DNA of 64,000 nucleotides from positions 1 through 64,000 of the forward strand of contig JASJDM010000021.1 in NCBI GenBank assembly GCA_030065125.1. Direction: 5' to 3'. The DNA is from Lysobacterales bacterium (lineage in GTDB: Bacteria; Pseudomonadota; Gammaproteobacteria; Xanthomonadales; SZUA-38). Below the pieces are notes generated by a model, which was not told the DNA's origin, made no database searches, and saw only the letters and a list, made by a program, of their open reading frames with translations. A program made the translations under genes and the position numbers. Within the stretch, counting starts at the first letter, position 1; every line of letters begins with the position of its first letter. This document shows, piece by piece, positions 27,223 through 37,139 of this stretch.

Positions 27223-29624
27223 ATCTCCCAAACCCAGCCGGATCCGAAACGTCCTTCGAGCCAGGCCTGAGTGTCGGCGGCGTTTTCCGCACCGCCGCAG
27301 CCGGCGGAAAGGCCCATCCGTCGGTCTTCCTGGGTGTAGGTTATGCCGAAGCCGTTATCGAATGGCGGCGCCGAATCGTTGACCGATGTTCCCCAGAAGA
27401 AAGGATCGTAGCCGCCGTAGGCCCGCAGGTTGAACCGGGTGGCGTCGTTGACCACGGGAACCGCAACGGTTGCATTCACGCAGGCGGTGACGTCATCACT
27501 CTGGGTGTCAATGACCAGGCTTCCAAACACCACCGAGGGCTGTTCTTCCACCCGCACCTCCGCCGTATCCTGACCGATGAGTATGTCGCTGAGATAGGCC
27601 TCTACCGTAACGGTGTCAGCGCCGTCGCTGCTGCTGTCCGCGGTGTAGGTCACCGTCTCCCGGTCCAGCAGCAGACCCTGGATGACGTCGATATTGCCGG
27701 CGGACGTGGTTGAGTTCCAGATGAAGCGGGGCGCGACGCCGTCGGTGCAGCCCTCGGTGTTGTTGTTGGAGTCCCGCAGGGAGGCGGTCAGGTCCACGGT
27801 CTGTCCGTCCTGGATGGAGGTCAGCCGTGGCGTCAGTTCCACCAGGGGGCGCTGAACGTTGGCGGTACTGGTGGCCTCGCCGATGGGTCCGGAGCGGTTA
27901 CCTTCGAAGGCCTCCACCTCCACCTTGATGTCCACGGAATCGCGGCCGGCGGTGGCGAAAGGCGAAAACTCGATGTTGGGTCCGCTGGTGACCAGTTCGG
28001 TGAGGGAAGACACCCCGGGTTCGTCCAGAGAGATGAGCTGGCCCGCGCCTGGGGGATCCATGGTGAAGCGATAGCGCACGCGAACTTCGGCATCGGGCTG
28101 GTCGGTGAGGGTGGCTTCGAATTCAGCGTTCTGGGTGCAGGTGGCGTTGGGTTGCCGCGCTGTCAGGGTCACAGGCACCGGGGTTACGGTCAGGGTCCAG
28201 ATATTAGCCGCGTCAGAACTGCCCAGGGCAGATCCAGCCACGGTCAGGTCGAAGGTGGCCAATACGCCGTCCACGACTCCCAGCACCGCCACCGCACGGG
28301 CGGCGCGATCCAGGTACTGCCGCACCAGACCGGGCCCGTTGCGAACAGCGACGCCCTCGAAAACAAGCTCAATGAAACGGTTCCGCAGCGAACCGCTGGT
28401 CAGTACGGCTTCTGCGCCGATGCGAAATGCCTGCTGAAACTGGCCATTCTGGATGGCACTGGCGAAGGCCGAGTTGCCCAGCAGCAGGTTGGACACGTCA
28501 CCGACGATGCCGCCGGCGCTTTCGTTGCCATAGAGCTGGTTCAGCCGCTCGCCGTTGGCGGGCAGCAGTACGTTGAGCAAAAAGGGAATCAACAGGTCCT
28601 GCACCACAAACTGCAGGTTGATCTCACGCGCCTTGGTCTGCTGGGCCGGCGTCAGCAGCCCGAAGTCACCGGGCATCAGTCCGGCCCCGACCACGGTCAG
28701 GCGGTAGTCAATTTCCGTGGCCCCGGGCAGCAGCGGCAGCGGTTCGCGATCGCTGCTGGTGGGGGTGTAAGCCAGCGGAAGTTCATCGGTCAGACCGGCG
28801 ATCATGCGCCCGACTTCACTGATGCCGGCAGCCAGGGAGGTTATGCCGGTGATGGAACTGATGGAAAACTCGTGGGCCAGGGGCGGGCAGCTGCTGCTGC
28901 CCCGGCAGACCGTTCGCTCCAGGTAGGCATAGGCTGGCCGGCGCCGGTTGTTCTGGACACGGACGGATTGAAACTCCTGGATGATGTCCAGTCCGCTTTG
29001 GGAATCGGATGGCGTGACCCTGACGCCTTTCCGGGTCGGCACCGACTTGCCGGACAGGGCGTCGGTCAGAATGGTGTCCACGGCGCTGTTCAAGGCCTGC
29101 ACGATGGCGGCACTGCCGTTTTCCAGCACCGAAGGATCATTGGTCAGCTCCGCGGCTATAACGGCCTCCAGTTGATCCAGGACGGCAACGTCATTGGGTA
29201 TGCGGTCGATAATCTGCCTGTACAGGAACGGATGGGTAAATGACGCGCCCAGGTAGTAGTACAGCAGCACCTCGGCCGTGGTGCGCGTCGACAGCGTGTC
29301 GTAGCCGACGCCGAACCACCCCATCAGCAGGGTGTCACCATTGGACTGAACCGCCATGGCCAGCTGTGGCGCATCTCCGGTCAACAGCGAGAACGCGCCG
29401 CCGGCGTTCACCGGAACATCCACCTGGAACGCGTTCTCCACCGTCAGGGTATCGGGGTCAATGGTGGACGATGGCGGCAGGATGACGGCTCCGGCAACCG
29501 TCAGGGTTTCGAAGACCACGCGCTGCTCAAAGCCATCGGAGAACACGGGCTGGGACACCGCGCTGAGCAGCGGTGCCACAGATCCAATGACCACAAGTAC
29601 CAGGGTTTGAACGATTCGGCTCAT
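27207..29624 (-). CDS. Large secreted protein with N-terminal FSDGFE motif, unknown function
   Basis: An 805-residue protein. The signal peptide (SRIVQTLVLVVIGSVAPLLS) is followed directly by QPVFSDGFEQ, the motif that is C-terminal in other proteins here. A helical middle region of about 400 residues (for example VLDQLEAVIAAELTNDPSVL) gives way to Ig-like beta domains near the C-terminus (ATCTQNAEFEATLTDQP, VDIKVEVEAFEGNRSGPIG, DTVTVEAYLSDI). GGGAGG lies seven bases before the ATG. It starts 89 bases after the RHS gene on the same strand and may be its partner. I recognise no family. Confidence 0.75.
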   Translation of the reverse strand: MSRIVQTLVLVVIGSVAPLLSAVSQPVFSDGFEQRVVFETLTVAGAVILPPSSTIDPDTLTVENAFQVDVPVNAGGAFSLLTGDAPQLAMAVQSNGDTLLMGWFGVGYDTLSTRTTAEVLLYYYLGASFTHPFLYRQIIDRIPNDVAVLDQLEAVIAAELTNDPSVLENGSAAIVQALNSAVDTILTDALSGKSVPTRKGVRVTPSDSQSGLDIIQEFQSVRVQNNRRRPAYAYLERTVCRGSSSCPPLAHEFSISSITGITSLAAGISEVGRMIAGLTDELPLAYTPTSSDREPLPLLPGATEIDYRLTVVGAGLMPGDFGLLTPAQQTKAREINLQFVVQDLLIPFLLNVLLPANGERLNQLYGNESAGGIVGDVSNLLLGNSAFASAIQNGQFQQAFRIGAEAVLTSGSLRNRFIELVFEGVAVRNGPGLVRQYLDRAARAVAVLGVVDGVLATFDLTVAGSALGSSDAANIWTLTVTPVPVTLTARQPNATCTQNAEFEATLTDQPDAEVRVRYRFTMDPPGAGQLISLDEPGVSSLTELVTSGPNIEFSPFATAGRDSVDIKVEVEAFEGNRSGPIGEATSTANVQRPLVELTPRLTSIQDGQTVDLTASLRDSNNNTEGCTDGVAPRFIWNSTTSAGNIDVIQGLLLDRETVTYTADSSSDGADTVTVEAYLSDILIGQDTAEVRVEEQPSVVFGSLVIDTQSDDVTACVNATVAVPVVNDATRFNLRAYGGYDPFFWGTSVNDSAPPFDNGFGITYTQEDRRMGLSAGCGGAENAADTQAWLEGRFGSGWVWEILVTY

Positions 29625-29713
29625 GTGCCACCTCCCGGCCGGCTTTTGCGGCCCTTGGCAGAGTAGGCGCAGAAAACCGGCAATCAGGCTCAGCGCGGCG
29701 CCTGCCCGACAAG

Positions 29714-32700
29714 CTAGAGCGCCTTACGTCGGGCTTCTGCGCGCTCCCGAAGTGTCTCCAGCAGCCGAGCGATGTCTTTCAGTTCGTCGATGTTGGTACC
29801 GTCGCTCTCGTTGAGCCGGCGGAGCAATTCGTCCAGCGCCAGTTTTTCACCCGCGGTAAGGTTGGCCTGGTCGATGCCGAACAGGTTGGCCGTTGCCGTC
29901 ACGTCTTCCACCGTGGACGCACCCCACTTTCGGCCGGCCCATCCCAGAAACTTGCCGCCGTAGAAGAACGGTGCCGCTGCCCCGGCGGATCTGCCGAACG
30001 CAGATACGAAGGACTCCCTGCTGGCGGCGTTGATGAACAGGCCGCGAAGGGTGTTGCCGCCCACATTGGCGCCAACGCCCGACGCGATCCCGCCCGCCAG
30101 GTTGGTTTGTAGCTGGACGTTCTCGGAGATCGCGGCAGCACCTGTGCCGATCAGCGCGGCGATCAGAATAGGGGCCACCAGCCCGGTGCGGTCGGTGCTG
30201 GTGGCGGGATTGTTGCCAACAAACAGATAGAAGTTGGTGCTGCCCCCGGCAAAGCCAATCGGGTCCCGGGTTGTCCAGCGACCGGATTCGGCCAGGTAGT
30301 CGCGCGCGCCAAAGCGCGTAAGTCCGGTGAGGGGGTCGTACAGCCCACCCTGGAAGGCGAAGGGCTGGAACCCGGGATTGGTGTCCTGCAGGATTTCACC
30401 CCAAACGTCGTAGCTGATGGCCTGGGCAATCGCGCCGGTACCGGTGTCGACCACAGCACGAACGCTTCCCTGGTAATCTTTGATCAAGCGGTAGGTGATG
30501 CCTCCTCGCTGCATGTATTCCGGTGCGCCAGGGCGGTCAGCGTAGACATACCGGGCGGTCACCGCGTTGGCGGCATCGAGTTCTGCCACCGGCCGTGAAT
30601 CCCCGCCGTAGAGGTAGGCGGCAGCTCTGACGCCATCGATGGCTCGCTCCACCCTGCGGTTTGCACCGTCGACGGCGTAGCTGATCTCGCGGCCATCGGG
30701 CAACACCACCAGGAGCAGGTTGGAAAACTCATCGTAAAGGTAGCTGGTTATCTGCCCGCCGTCGTTTGTCGAAGTGAGCGTGCCATCCTCGTCGAAATCG
30801 AAGCTGACGCCCCCCCGGGTCAGCTGGCGATTCTGGGCATCGAATGTGGCGGCCTCAGTCCCGGACAGGGTCGTGACGCTGACCCTGTTGGCTTCAGCGT
30901 CATAGAGGTAGCTTGCGCTCAACGTTGCATCCACGGCGACACTCTCGATGTTGCTGCGGTTGTCGTAGGCGTACTCGAACGTTGTGGTGGCGCCGGCCAA
31001 GGTTTCTGTCAACTGCACTACACGCGACATGGCATCGTATTGCAGGGATTGCACCAGGTAGTCGGCGCCGCTGATTCGTGCCCGATACTCGGTGATCCGT
31101 CCTTCGGCGTCGTACTGATACTGGTCCGTCACCAGGCCCTGGGTTGTGGCGGCAATGCCTCCCGTGGTGTTGTCCCGGGTCAGGGTGAGGCTTCCAACCT
31201 GGGTCAGCAGGGGGCTGTAGCTGTACGCGACGGCATCAGTGCCGTTGACGGTTACCGATGCAAGCTGAACACGATCCGTAGCAACGATTCGCTCAACCGT
31301 ACCCTCGATGGATCCGCTCCAGCTTTCCCGGGCCAGCCAGGGTCCCTGGAACAGGCGGGACAGAGAAACGTCCGGGGAGACGATGGAGTTGTTCCTCCCG
31401 GAGGCATCATAGCCGTAGGTCAGTTGCCCGCGAGAGTAGTTCACGCTGGCCAGCCGACCCTGGGGATTGTATCCAACCGATAACACTTGACCGTTGGCGC
31501 GGCTTTCCCCAATCACCCTTCGATCGTCGTCATAGCTGTGATTGGTGGCGGTGACCCCGTCTCCTGCATCGGGATACGCCATCTGGACCAGGCTCTTACG
31601 TTCGTCGGGAACCAGCACAACCGTCTCGCCACCGGCGCCGGTCACGGCGATCTCAAAGCCATCGGCATCGTAGGTAGACAGCAGTGAGTTTCCGTCGGGG
31701 AGCACGAACCCCTCAAGCTGCAGATCGTCACTGAACAGGAACTGGGTCTCGAGCCCCGTCGGCCCGGTCAAGCTGGAAAGTTGGCCATCCGCTCCGTAGG
31801 TGAACGCGACGGTGCGTTGCGCCGCACCCTCTCCGATAAGGGTTTCCGAGACCCGACCCCGGGAGTCCACCTGGAAGGTCATCGTGCTCAACCCGGTTCC
31901 TGTGCGCTCAAGCAGGTCGCCCTGGGCGTTGATCACATGGGATTCGACCAGTCCGGAGGCAGTGGTCAGCGTTTCCCTGTTGGTGTTTCCGGAATACTCG
32001 TAGGTCGATACGTCCGATCCGAGGTTGAATGTGCGCGTCAAGGACAGGAGGTCCAGCACGCTGCCGGTATTTTCCAGCACCGCGTCGCGGGATTCCGTCA
32101 TTAATTCTGAGGTGCCGCCTGGAAATGAAACCCTGGATAGCGCCAGGTAAGGTGCCTGCATGGCAAAGCGCGGGTCCGGCGCACTGATCACTTCGACCAG
32201 GGTTCCGCCAGGCCCGACGATGCTGATGCGCCCATCCGTTTCGGCCACCCGAACCACCTCCCGGCCATCGGGTTGGGTGACCCGCGTGGTGACTGTACCC
32301 TCGACGTCGACGCTCCTGGCGTATTCCGTCCGAAGGCCTGAAGGAGAAGTTGCCGTGACCAGTTGTCCTCCGGGCGTCTGCGAATGCGCCAGCGTCTGCA
32401 CCTGGCCCAGGGGATCCGTCACCGTCAGCAGCCTGCCGTCGCCATCGTACGCCATGGCATAGGCCTGGTCGCTGGCGGTCTCGACCTGGGTCAGCAGGCC
32501 GTCGGGATCGTAGGCGAAGTTGATCTCTGCGCCGCCGGGACTGGTGGAGGAGGCCAGGAAGCCGTTGATGTCCGTGCTGAACTGCGTCGTGTGGTTGTCG
32601 GGTCCGGTGATCGAGGTCGGCTTTCCTGCGCCGTTGCGGGCAATGTTGGTAGTATTGCCGTAGCCGTCGGTCACGCCCGTCAGGTAACCCTCCGCATCGT

Positions 32701-35659
32701 ACTCAAAAGACCAGATCAGCCCGCCGGTCAGGGCATGGCGGGTGTCCAGGTGGCGTCCGTTGGCAGCAAAACGGTAGACCTCCGGGCTGTTCGAAGACGC
32801 CACCAGGGTATCGGCCAGGGGGACGGGTTCGTCTCCCGGTACCACGCGCTGGATGTTGCCCGAGGCGGAGTAAATGCTGCCGTCGGGCCCCGCGGCGATG
32901 TCATCGGGGGAGAATCTGCGCTGCCTGGCCGGGCCGCCCTCGCTGGCATACGGCTGGTCCGCCGGCCCGCCGGCGATCACCCGGGTGCTGCCGTCCGGCT
33001 CCACTGCAAGCAGCTCGCCCTCGGATACGGCGTAGACGATGCCATTGGCGCCGGTGGTGATGGTGTCGATGGACCGCTGGGGCTGGCCGGGCAACAGGGT
33101 CTGGACCAGGCCGTCGTTGGTGATTTTCCGTATGGAGGTGTCAAACAGGTTGGGCGCGTTAAACACCAGTCCCCCGTCCGGCAGGGTATCGAAGTCAAAG
33201 GATGGTTGCAGTAGTGCGTCCAGGGCCACCGAGCCGTCGGGTGAACAGTCATTTGCGAAGCAGTTGCTGACGCCTGCCACACGGCGCACGAAGCCGTCCG
33301 CTTCCAGTCGGTAGAAACGCCCGAACTCCATGATGCCCAGGGTGTCGTCGTCAAAAAACTCGATGTCGTCCAGGGAAATCATGGGGAAAGCCAGGGCCGG
33401 GATGGAATCGAAAAAAGACGTGTTGGCGAACTGGATGGATTCGAAGCCGGCCACCCGGGTGACGGTGCCATCCCCTTCAACCCGGTAGATGAAGTAGGGA
33501 TAGAACTCGTCGTCGCCGTCGAAATACGCAGAGCCGGGGCAGAAGGCAGCACCGAAATGCAGGCGGTTCCTGCTGTCGACAGCCAGGGTGATGAGCCGGT
33601 TTCCGGTAGACGAAGACAGTTCGGTAAGGCCGATATCGTCGGTGGTGGTATTCGGGCCCGGGCACTCGGTCCCGCCCCCTGGAATCACGGTTCGAACGAT
33701 GCCGTCGGGATCAATCGCGCGAATGCGGTATCCATTGGGGCCACTCTCCGCGTAGTACACGGTGCCGTCCGAGGCCACCGCCAGGTACTCGGCGTTCATT
33801 TCGACCTGGTTGGCCGGAATGCCGTCGGAATCGGGGTCGTCGCCGCCACCGGCGAAATCATTCAGGGTGAAAACCAGGTCCGATCCGCCGTCGCTCTGAC
33901 GCGAACCGTCTCCCCGGTAGATGATGCCGGCATTATTGTCATAAAAATGGTGAATGCTCGGGCTCCAGCCGCCGACGCCCAGGGGGCGCCAGTCTAGACG
34001 GCCGCCGATGCGGGTTCGGTAGGTCACGGGCAATGACTCGACGGTGATGTTGCGGCCCTGTTCATCGTTGGTGCTCAGGAGCCGCCCGAAAACCCGGGGC
34101 GGTTCGGCGCTGGTGCCGCCGTCGACGATGATGCCGTAGGAGGCCTGAAACAGGTAGGACAGCTCGTACTCCAGGGTCTGGCCGCCAAATACCGGACGAC
34201 CGTACCGGTCCAGTCCATCCCAGGTGTACAGGTAAGACTGGTTGGCCGCCGGGGGCAGGGTAATATCCCGGCCGCCGACTTTCAGCCGTACACCGGACAG
34301 GCCGGCCGGTGTGGTGGAGCGGGTGACGGGGATGGAGACCTTGCGCTCGGCGCGTCGACCAGGCACCCGGTTGCTGGCGTAATGCAGGGCAAAGGGCACC
34401 CCAACCAGGTTGAGCTGTTCCAGGAAAGTCTGGCTCTCAAAGTCGATCTGGCCGTAATCGGCCGGGGACAGGGTGCCGTCCAGGGTGTCCGGCTGAGGCT
34501 CCGGCGGTGGTGGTGGCACCGCGTCATCAGGCAGCGGGAAGTTATAGTCGTGAGGCGAAAAATGTGAGATCGGGACCCGCCACAGGCTGTCACCGGCATC
34601 ATACAGCTGGGCCAGGGTGGACAGCTCTTCAGCATCAATGCCAAGGCCCGACAGTCTGGACGGGCTGGCGGGAAAACCCGTGCTGTCTACGGCCAGGGTG
34701 ACAGTTCCGGCCGCCTCCGACAGGATTTCGATGACCCGGCCGTTGTCTGCCGGAATCCACTGCCCCGACTCGCGATCCAGGTAGCCATGGGGAATGATGG
34801 TACCGGTGGGGAATCCCAGGAAATTCTCGTTGTAGCTGGCCAGAGGTTTGCTGAATGTAACCGGCCGGTCGAGCCCCTGGTCTGCGCTCAGTTCCACCGC
34901 GTAGGTGTAGCCGCTGGTGGGCGGCAGATCGGCGGGCATGGCCATGGGCCCGGTCTCGCCCACGGTGTACTCGGTGATGCGCACATCGATCTGGCTTACC
35001 GGATCCATGCCGCCGGAACCATTGCCCATCATCACCGATGTGGCGGATGGAACAATCAGTCGTGCGGTTCGCGGCCCGTCACTGTCGGTGACGGTAGAGC
35101 CGGTAACCACCTGGGCTGATGGCATGCCGGCCATGACGGTGGTGACGTTGGTGTCCAGGGTGACCAGCATGACGTCTTCCAGGACCTGGTCAGACCGTGC
35201 CGAAATGGAGGCGGTGCGCTGGGCCGGCAGATAGCCTTCTGCGCTCCAGCTGATGATCTGGGTGCCGCCACCGTTGACTGCGAGATCGTATTCTCCGTCT
35301 GCACGGGTCAGGGTAAAGCCAAATTCCGGCCGACCCAGGATCTCCACCCGCACCATGGGGATGGGATTCATAGCCCGGTCGACCACCCGTCCGGAAACCA
35401 CCGACAGTGTTTCGCAATCGATCTGCGCCTCGTCCACGTTGAACTGCAGGGGCTGCGGTCCGCTGTACAGAAAACCGAAGGCGTCACAGGGTGTGGTGGT
35501 GTAGCCATCGGACCGGTCCGGCGCTACGTCTTCGGGGTTGGGCGGCATGCCGGGGCCGCCTTCTCCTTCCTCGAAACCGCTGGCAAATATCAGTTGGCCC
35601 TGAACCGGGCCGCTGAGCAGGAATGCAATGATCCCCGAAAGCAGAATAGTCCCGCGCAT
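29714..35659 (-). CDS. RHS/YD-repeat (teneurin-like) secreted protein
   Basis: A 1981-residue protein in clear modular order. It has a signal peptide (1-21), LIFASGFEE at residues 23-31 (the recurrent motif, here N-terminal), a carboxypeptidase-regulatory-like beta domain near 88-160, and SPHDYNFPLP with a proline-rich stretch. An NHL-like propeller spans about residues 600-960 and YD repeats about 990-1750. The RHS core ends in LAESGRWTTRDPIGFAGG, YLFVGNNPATSTDRTGLV. The last 153 residues are variable: a hydrophobic start (APILIAALIGTGAAAI) and a charged helical end. RHS proteins form shells that encapsulate a C-terminal effector or act in adhesion. No known toxin motif or immunity gene is visible. 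Confidence 0.93.
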   Translation of the reverse strand: MRGTILLSGIIAFLLSGPVQGQLIFASGFEEGEGGPGMPPNPEDVAPDRSDGYTTTPCDAFGFLYSGPQPLQFNVDEAQIDCETLSVVSGRVVDRAMNPIPMVRVEILGRPEFGFTLTRADGEYDLAVNGGGTQIISWSAEGYLPAQRTASISARSDQVLEDVMLVTLDTNVTTVMAGMPSAQVVTGSTVTDSDGPRTARLIVPSATSVMMGNGSGGMDPVSQIDVRITEYTVGETGPMAMPADLPPTSGYTYAVELSADQGLDRPVTFSKPLASYNENFLGFPTGTIIPHGYLDRESGQWIPADNGRVIEILSEAAGTVTLAVDSTGFPASPSRLSGLGIDAEELSTLAQLYDAGDSLWRVPISHFSPHDYNFPLPDDAVPPPPPEPQPDTLDGTLSPADYGQIDFESQTFLEQLNLVGVPFALHYASNRVPGRRAERKVSIPVTRSTTPAGLSGVRLKVGGRDITLPPAANQSYLYTWDGLDRYGRPVFGGQTLEYELSYLFQASYGIIVDGGTSAEPPRVFGRLLSTNDEQGRNITVESLPVTYRTRIGGRLDWRPLGVGGWSPSIHHFYDNNAGIIYRGDGSRQSDGGSDLVFTLNDFAGGGDDPDSDGIPANQVEMNAEYLAVASDGTVYYAESGPNGYRIRAIDPDGIVRTVIPGGGTECPGPNTTTDDIGLTELSSSTGNRLITLAVDSRNRLHFGAAFCPGSAYFDGDDEFYPYFIYRVEGDGTVTRVAGFESIQFANTSFFDSIPALAFPMISLDDIEFFDDDTLGIMEFGRFYRLEADGFVRRVAGVSNCFANDCSPDGSVALDALLQPSFDFDTLPDGGLVFNAPNLFDTSIRKITNDGLVQTLLPGQPQRSIDTITTGANGIVYAVSEGELLAVEPDGSTRVIAGGPADQPYASEGGPARQRRFSPDDIAAGPDGSIYSASGNIQRVVPGDEPVPLADTLVASSNSPEVYRFAANGRHLDTRHALTGGLIWSFEYDAEGYLTGVTDGYGNTTNIARNGAGKPTSITGPDNHTTQFSTDINGFLASSTSPGGAEINFAYDPDGLLTQVETASDQAYAMAYDGDGRLLTVTDPLGQVQTLAHSQTPGGQLVTATSPSGLRTEYARSVDVEGTVTTRVTQPDGREVVRVAETDGRISIVGPGGTLVEVISAPDPRFAMQAPYLALSRVSFPGGTSELMTESRDAVLENTGSVLDLLSLTRTFNLGSDVSTYEYSGNTNRETLTTASGLVESHVINAQGDLLERTGTGLSTMTFQVDSRGRVSETLIGEGAAQRTVAFTYGADGQLSSLTGPTGLETQFLFSDDLQLEGFVLPDGNSLLSTYDADGFEIAVTGAGGETVVLVPDERKSLVQMAYPDAGDGVTATNHSYDDDRRVIGESRANGQVLSVGYNPQGRLASVNYSRGQLTYGYDASGRNNSIVSPDVSLSRLFQGPWLARESWSGSIEGTVERIVATDRVQLASVTVNGTDAVAYSYSPLLTQVGSLTLTRDNTTGGIAATTQGLVTDQYQYDAEGRITEYRARISGADYLVQSLQYDAMSRVVQLTETLAGATTTFEYAYDNRSNIESVAVDATLSASYLYDAEANRVSVTTLSGTEAATFDAQNRQLTRGGVSFDFDEDGTLTSTNDGGQITSYLYDEFSNLLLVVLPDGREISYAVDGANRRVERAIDGVRAAAYLYGGDSRPVAELDAANAVTARYVYADRPGAPEYMQRGGITYRLIKDYQGSVRAVVDTGTGAIAQAISYDVWGEILQDTNPGFQPFAFQGGLYDPLTGLTRFGARDYLAESGRWTTRDPIGFAGGSTNFYLFVGNNPATSTDRTGLVAPILIAALIGTGAAAISENVQLQTNLAGGIASGVGANVGGNTLRGLFINAASRESFVSAFGRSAGAAAPFFYGGKFLGWAGRKWGASTVEDVTATANLFGIDQANLTAGEKLALDELLRRLNESDGTNIDELKDIARLLETLRERAEARRKAL

Positions 35660-35786
35660 GTCCCCGTAGATCCTTTAATGAGCCTGACCTTCATGGGTAG
35701 GCGCAACCCGGGGATTAACTGGCTCATCGACCGGCGGAAAAGCTCAGAGCACTGTGACAGCCGGGCAAGGATTGCTGGCTGGTGGA

Positions 35787-37106
35787 TTACGGCGTGGTCC
35801 CGGGTCGGTAGGTGTACCAGGTCAGCACGCCGATATCGCCCAGCAGCACGTCAACCATCATGCCTTCGCCGTCTCGCGGCGGGCCGCCGAACCAGACGCC
35901 GCTGGCGGCGGCAGGGCTGAGGCCCTGCTGGAGGCAGCTTTCCCGCGCCTCGTTGGGGCCCAGCCGCAGCACGGCATACTCGCCCTGGGCGTAATCCGTG
36001 TCGGGCGAACTCCAGGAGAAGGTGGCGTTGTCGCAGTCGATGAGGGCGAATTCGACCTGGCCCCAGACCTGGCGCCGGACGGCAGCGGGATCGAACGCGG
36101 CGCCGAACCTGGCGCCGTCGGTAATCACCATTTCCGCCACCAGGGTATTGCCGACAAACTCACCGCTGCCGATCAGCCAGGCCTGATCCGGTTCCGTGAC
36201 CACCGGGGTCGCGGCGGCCCGGGTGCCGATCACGGTGAGAAAGGTGGCACCATCCAGGCCGCCGGCGCCCGATTCCACCACGGTTTCAACGATGCCGCCG
36301 TTGCTGTCGTAACGAATCACCCGGGCGACCTGGTCCGAGGTCACCAGCAGCGTGTCCTGGCCGTCCACCACCAGGCCGGTGGGTCTTCCGGCGACCACCA
36401 GTTCCTCGGTGAAGCCGCCGTCGTAGGCAAAAGCCAGGACCCGGCTGCTGCGCCAGCTGGTCACCAGCAGGCGGCTGCGGGCGGTGTCATTGACGATCAC
36501 CCGGGGGGCGTCCAGGCCGCCGCTTCCGGCGGCGATGAACTGCGAGGTGCTGCCGGAATCAACGTCGATTGCAATGATGTTGTCAGACTCAAATCCCGGC
36601 ACCAGCAGGCGGCCGTCGTCGCCAAACGCCATGCCGGCGTCGATGCCGTTGATGGCACTGCCCAGGTTGTAACGTTGGACCTCGGCGCCGGTCTGGGGGT
36701 TCAGGCGCACCACGACAGTGCTTTGAAAGCCGCCCACGTAAATGTCGCCGTCGGGCCCTACGGCCAGGGCGGTGGGTTTGGACACGCCGATGGACGGGGT
36801 CTGGACCCAGATATCGACAAACTCCAGGGTGTCGGCGCTATACCGCACGATCCTGTCGTTTTCCTCGCTGGCCACGTACAGAAAATCGCCGCTCTGGCGA
36901 ACCGCCTGCACCCCGTCCAGGCGCCCACCGGAGTCCAGCACGCCGGCGAAACTGCCGCCGTCGCAGAGGTCGTAAATGTGCACGTTATCCGAGTTGTAAC
37001 CGCTGGCCAGCAGCCGCTCGGTGCACTCCTGAGCCAGGGCGCCCCCGGCATGAATGGAAATGCCGCAGACGGACAGGGCGGCCAGCAGTTTTCGGATCGT
37101 TCCCAC
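35787..37106 (-). CDS. Secreted beta-propeller protein with circularly permuted WYTY domain
   Basis: About 439 residues starting at GTG: AGGTGGAG lies eight bases upstream, and the signal peptide runs to GGALAQ. Residues 30-300 are propeller blades of the NHL/YVTN sort (FLYVASEENDRIVRY, AVGPDGDIYVGGFQSTVV, GRLLVPGFESDNIIAI). From about residue 308 comes a domain in two parts. The first (AWLIGSGEF, VWGQVEFALIDCD, VLRLGPNEARESC) matches the second half of the WYTY domain of the 11504-12955 protein. It is followed by SGVWFGGPPRDGEG and LTWYTYRPG, which match that domain's first half. It is divergent from a membrane winged-helix regulator with a propeller sensor. Confidence 0.85.
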   Translation of the reverse strand: MGTIRKLLAALSVCGISIHAGGALAQECTERLLASGYNSDNVHIYDLCDGGSFAGVLDSGGRLDGVQAVRQSGDFLYVASEENDRIVRYSADTLEFVDIWVQTPSIGVSKPTALAVGPDGDIYVGGFQSTVVVRLNPQTGAEVQRYNLGSAINGIDAGMAFGDDGRLLVPGFESDNIIAIDVDSGSTSQFIAAGSGGLDAPRVIVNDTARSRLLVTSWRSSRVLAFAYDGGFTEELVVAGRPTGLVVDGQDTLLVTSDQVARVIRYDSNGGIVETVVESGAGGLDGATFLTVIGTRAAATPVVTEPDQAWLIGSGEFVGNTLVAEMVITDGARFGAAFDPAAVRRQVWGQVEFALIDCDNATFSWSSPDTDYAQGEYAVLRLGPNEARESCLQQGLSPAAASGVWFGGPPRDGEGMMVDVLLGDIGVLTWYTYRPGTTP

Positions 37107-37139
37107 GGCATTGTCTCCACCTATAATGTCCACTGCAGC

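Noticed and set aside
27207..29624. Immunity protein for the RHS gene
   Set aside because: It is 805 residues with a signal peptide and Ig-like domains, far larger than and unlike RHS immunity proteins.
35754..37139. Upstream extension of the winged-helix regulator frame by about 460 codons
   Set aside because: This part is antisense to the propeller gene. The winged-helix domain, which should be near the N-terminus, begins only after 37140.
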